A DNA stretch of 6,556 bases, taken from positions 1 to 6,556 of the forward strand of contig CAKZXL010000876.1 of assembly GCA_937883885.1 (NCBI GenBank), in the 5' to 3' direction. Each line of letters starts with the position of its first letter. Position 1 is the first letter of the stretch. Shown one piece after another: positions 6,478 through 6,556 of this stretch. A model generated the notes under the pieces. The model had not been told where the DNA came from, ran no database searches, and saw nothing but the letters and a program-made list of their open reading frames with translations. The position numbers and the translations under genes were made by a program. This DNA is from an uncultured Aquincola sp. GTDB lineage: Bacteria > Pseudomonadota > Gammaproteobacteria > Burkholderiales > Burkholderiaceae.

Positions 6478-6556
6478 ATGAGCTTGCTGGGCTCGGCCGC
6501 CCTGGCCATGTGGTGGGACATGGCGCCCGACGTGCGGCCCGACTTCGAGGATTGGC
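6478..6556 (+). CDS. Start of a small-barrel-like protein, cut by the window end (partial)
   Basis: Twenty-six codons are visible before the window ends: MSLLGSAALAMWWDMAPDVR then PDFEDW. A strong ribosome binding site, a 10-base gap and the same strand place it in the same operon as the TRAP binding protein. The pattern of a short hydrophobic strand followed by W-D-(I/M)-x-P-(D/E)-x-R-x-(D/E)-F-E-D-W reminds me of small Burkholderiales proteins with an EthD-like dimeric alpha/beta-barrel fold, in which DW is followed by a histidine pair. That is recall from a short fragment. It has no obvious signal peptide, so it is probably cytosolic. Such folds often occur in catabolic operons, which would fit its neighbours. 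Confidence 0.7.
   Translation, partial: MSLLGSAALAMWWDMAPDVRPDFEDW

Noticed and set aside
5190..6521. A 443-codon open frame on the - strand
   Set aside because: Antisense to the binding-protein gene; composition is typical of a shadow frame and no domain is visible.

Overview
The window is very GC-rich and densely coding, with every supported gene on the + strand. Codon use, PEP-CTERM surface proteins and a DctPQM-type TRAP transporter together suggest a betaproteobacterium of the Burkholderiales (Leptothrix/Rubrivivax/Ideonella-like). This placement is inferred from style, not from a marker gene.

Layout. Bases 1-49 are the last 15 codons of an unrecognised gene. Two exported PEP-CTERM proteins follow (58-777 and 774-1721). 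They overlap by 4 bases, and the second carries a choice-anchor L domain. After 24 bases comes a Tat-exported TIM-barrel protein of the sugar phosphate isomerase/epimerase superfamily (1746-2867). Six bases later is a small putative 2OG-Fe(II) oxygenase (2874-3497). The small and large TRAP permease subunits follow (3510-4019 and 4016-5293, overlapping by 4 bases). A 148-base gap, the only sizeable non-coding stretch, precedes the TRAP solute-binding protein (5442-6467). Ten bases further on, behind a strong ribosome binding site, a new gene starts and is cut by the window end (6478-6556).

How the genes may work together. The TRAP genes form a complete tripartite, ion-driven importer, most likely for an organic acid. 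The solute-binding protein keeps the arginine that normally grips a carboxylate. An exported isomerase-like protein, a putative cytosolic 2OG-Fe(II) oxygenase and a possible small alpha/beta-barrel protein are packed around it. This suggests a capture-import-oxidise module for an unidentified acidic compound. The two PEP-CTERM proteins lie immediately upstream on the same strand and would be anchored or released at the cell envelope by an exosortase encoded elsewhere. Whether they belong functionally with the transport module or are only neighbours cannot be decided from sequence alone.

I saw no tRNA, rRNA, CRISPR array, insertion sequence, convincing terminator or frameshifted gene. The locus looks intact. 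The least ordinary points are the apparent loss of a metal-ligand position in the exported isomerase-like protein, the coupled PEP-CTERM pair, the variant sorting motif of the first of them, and the grouping of a 2OG oxygenase with a TRAP system.
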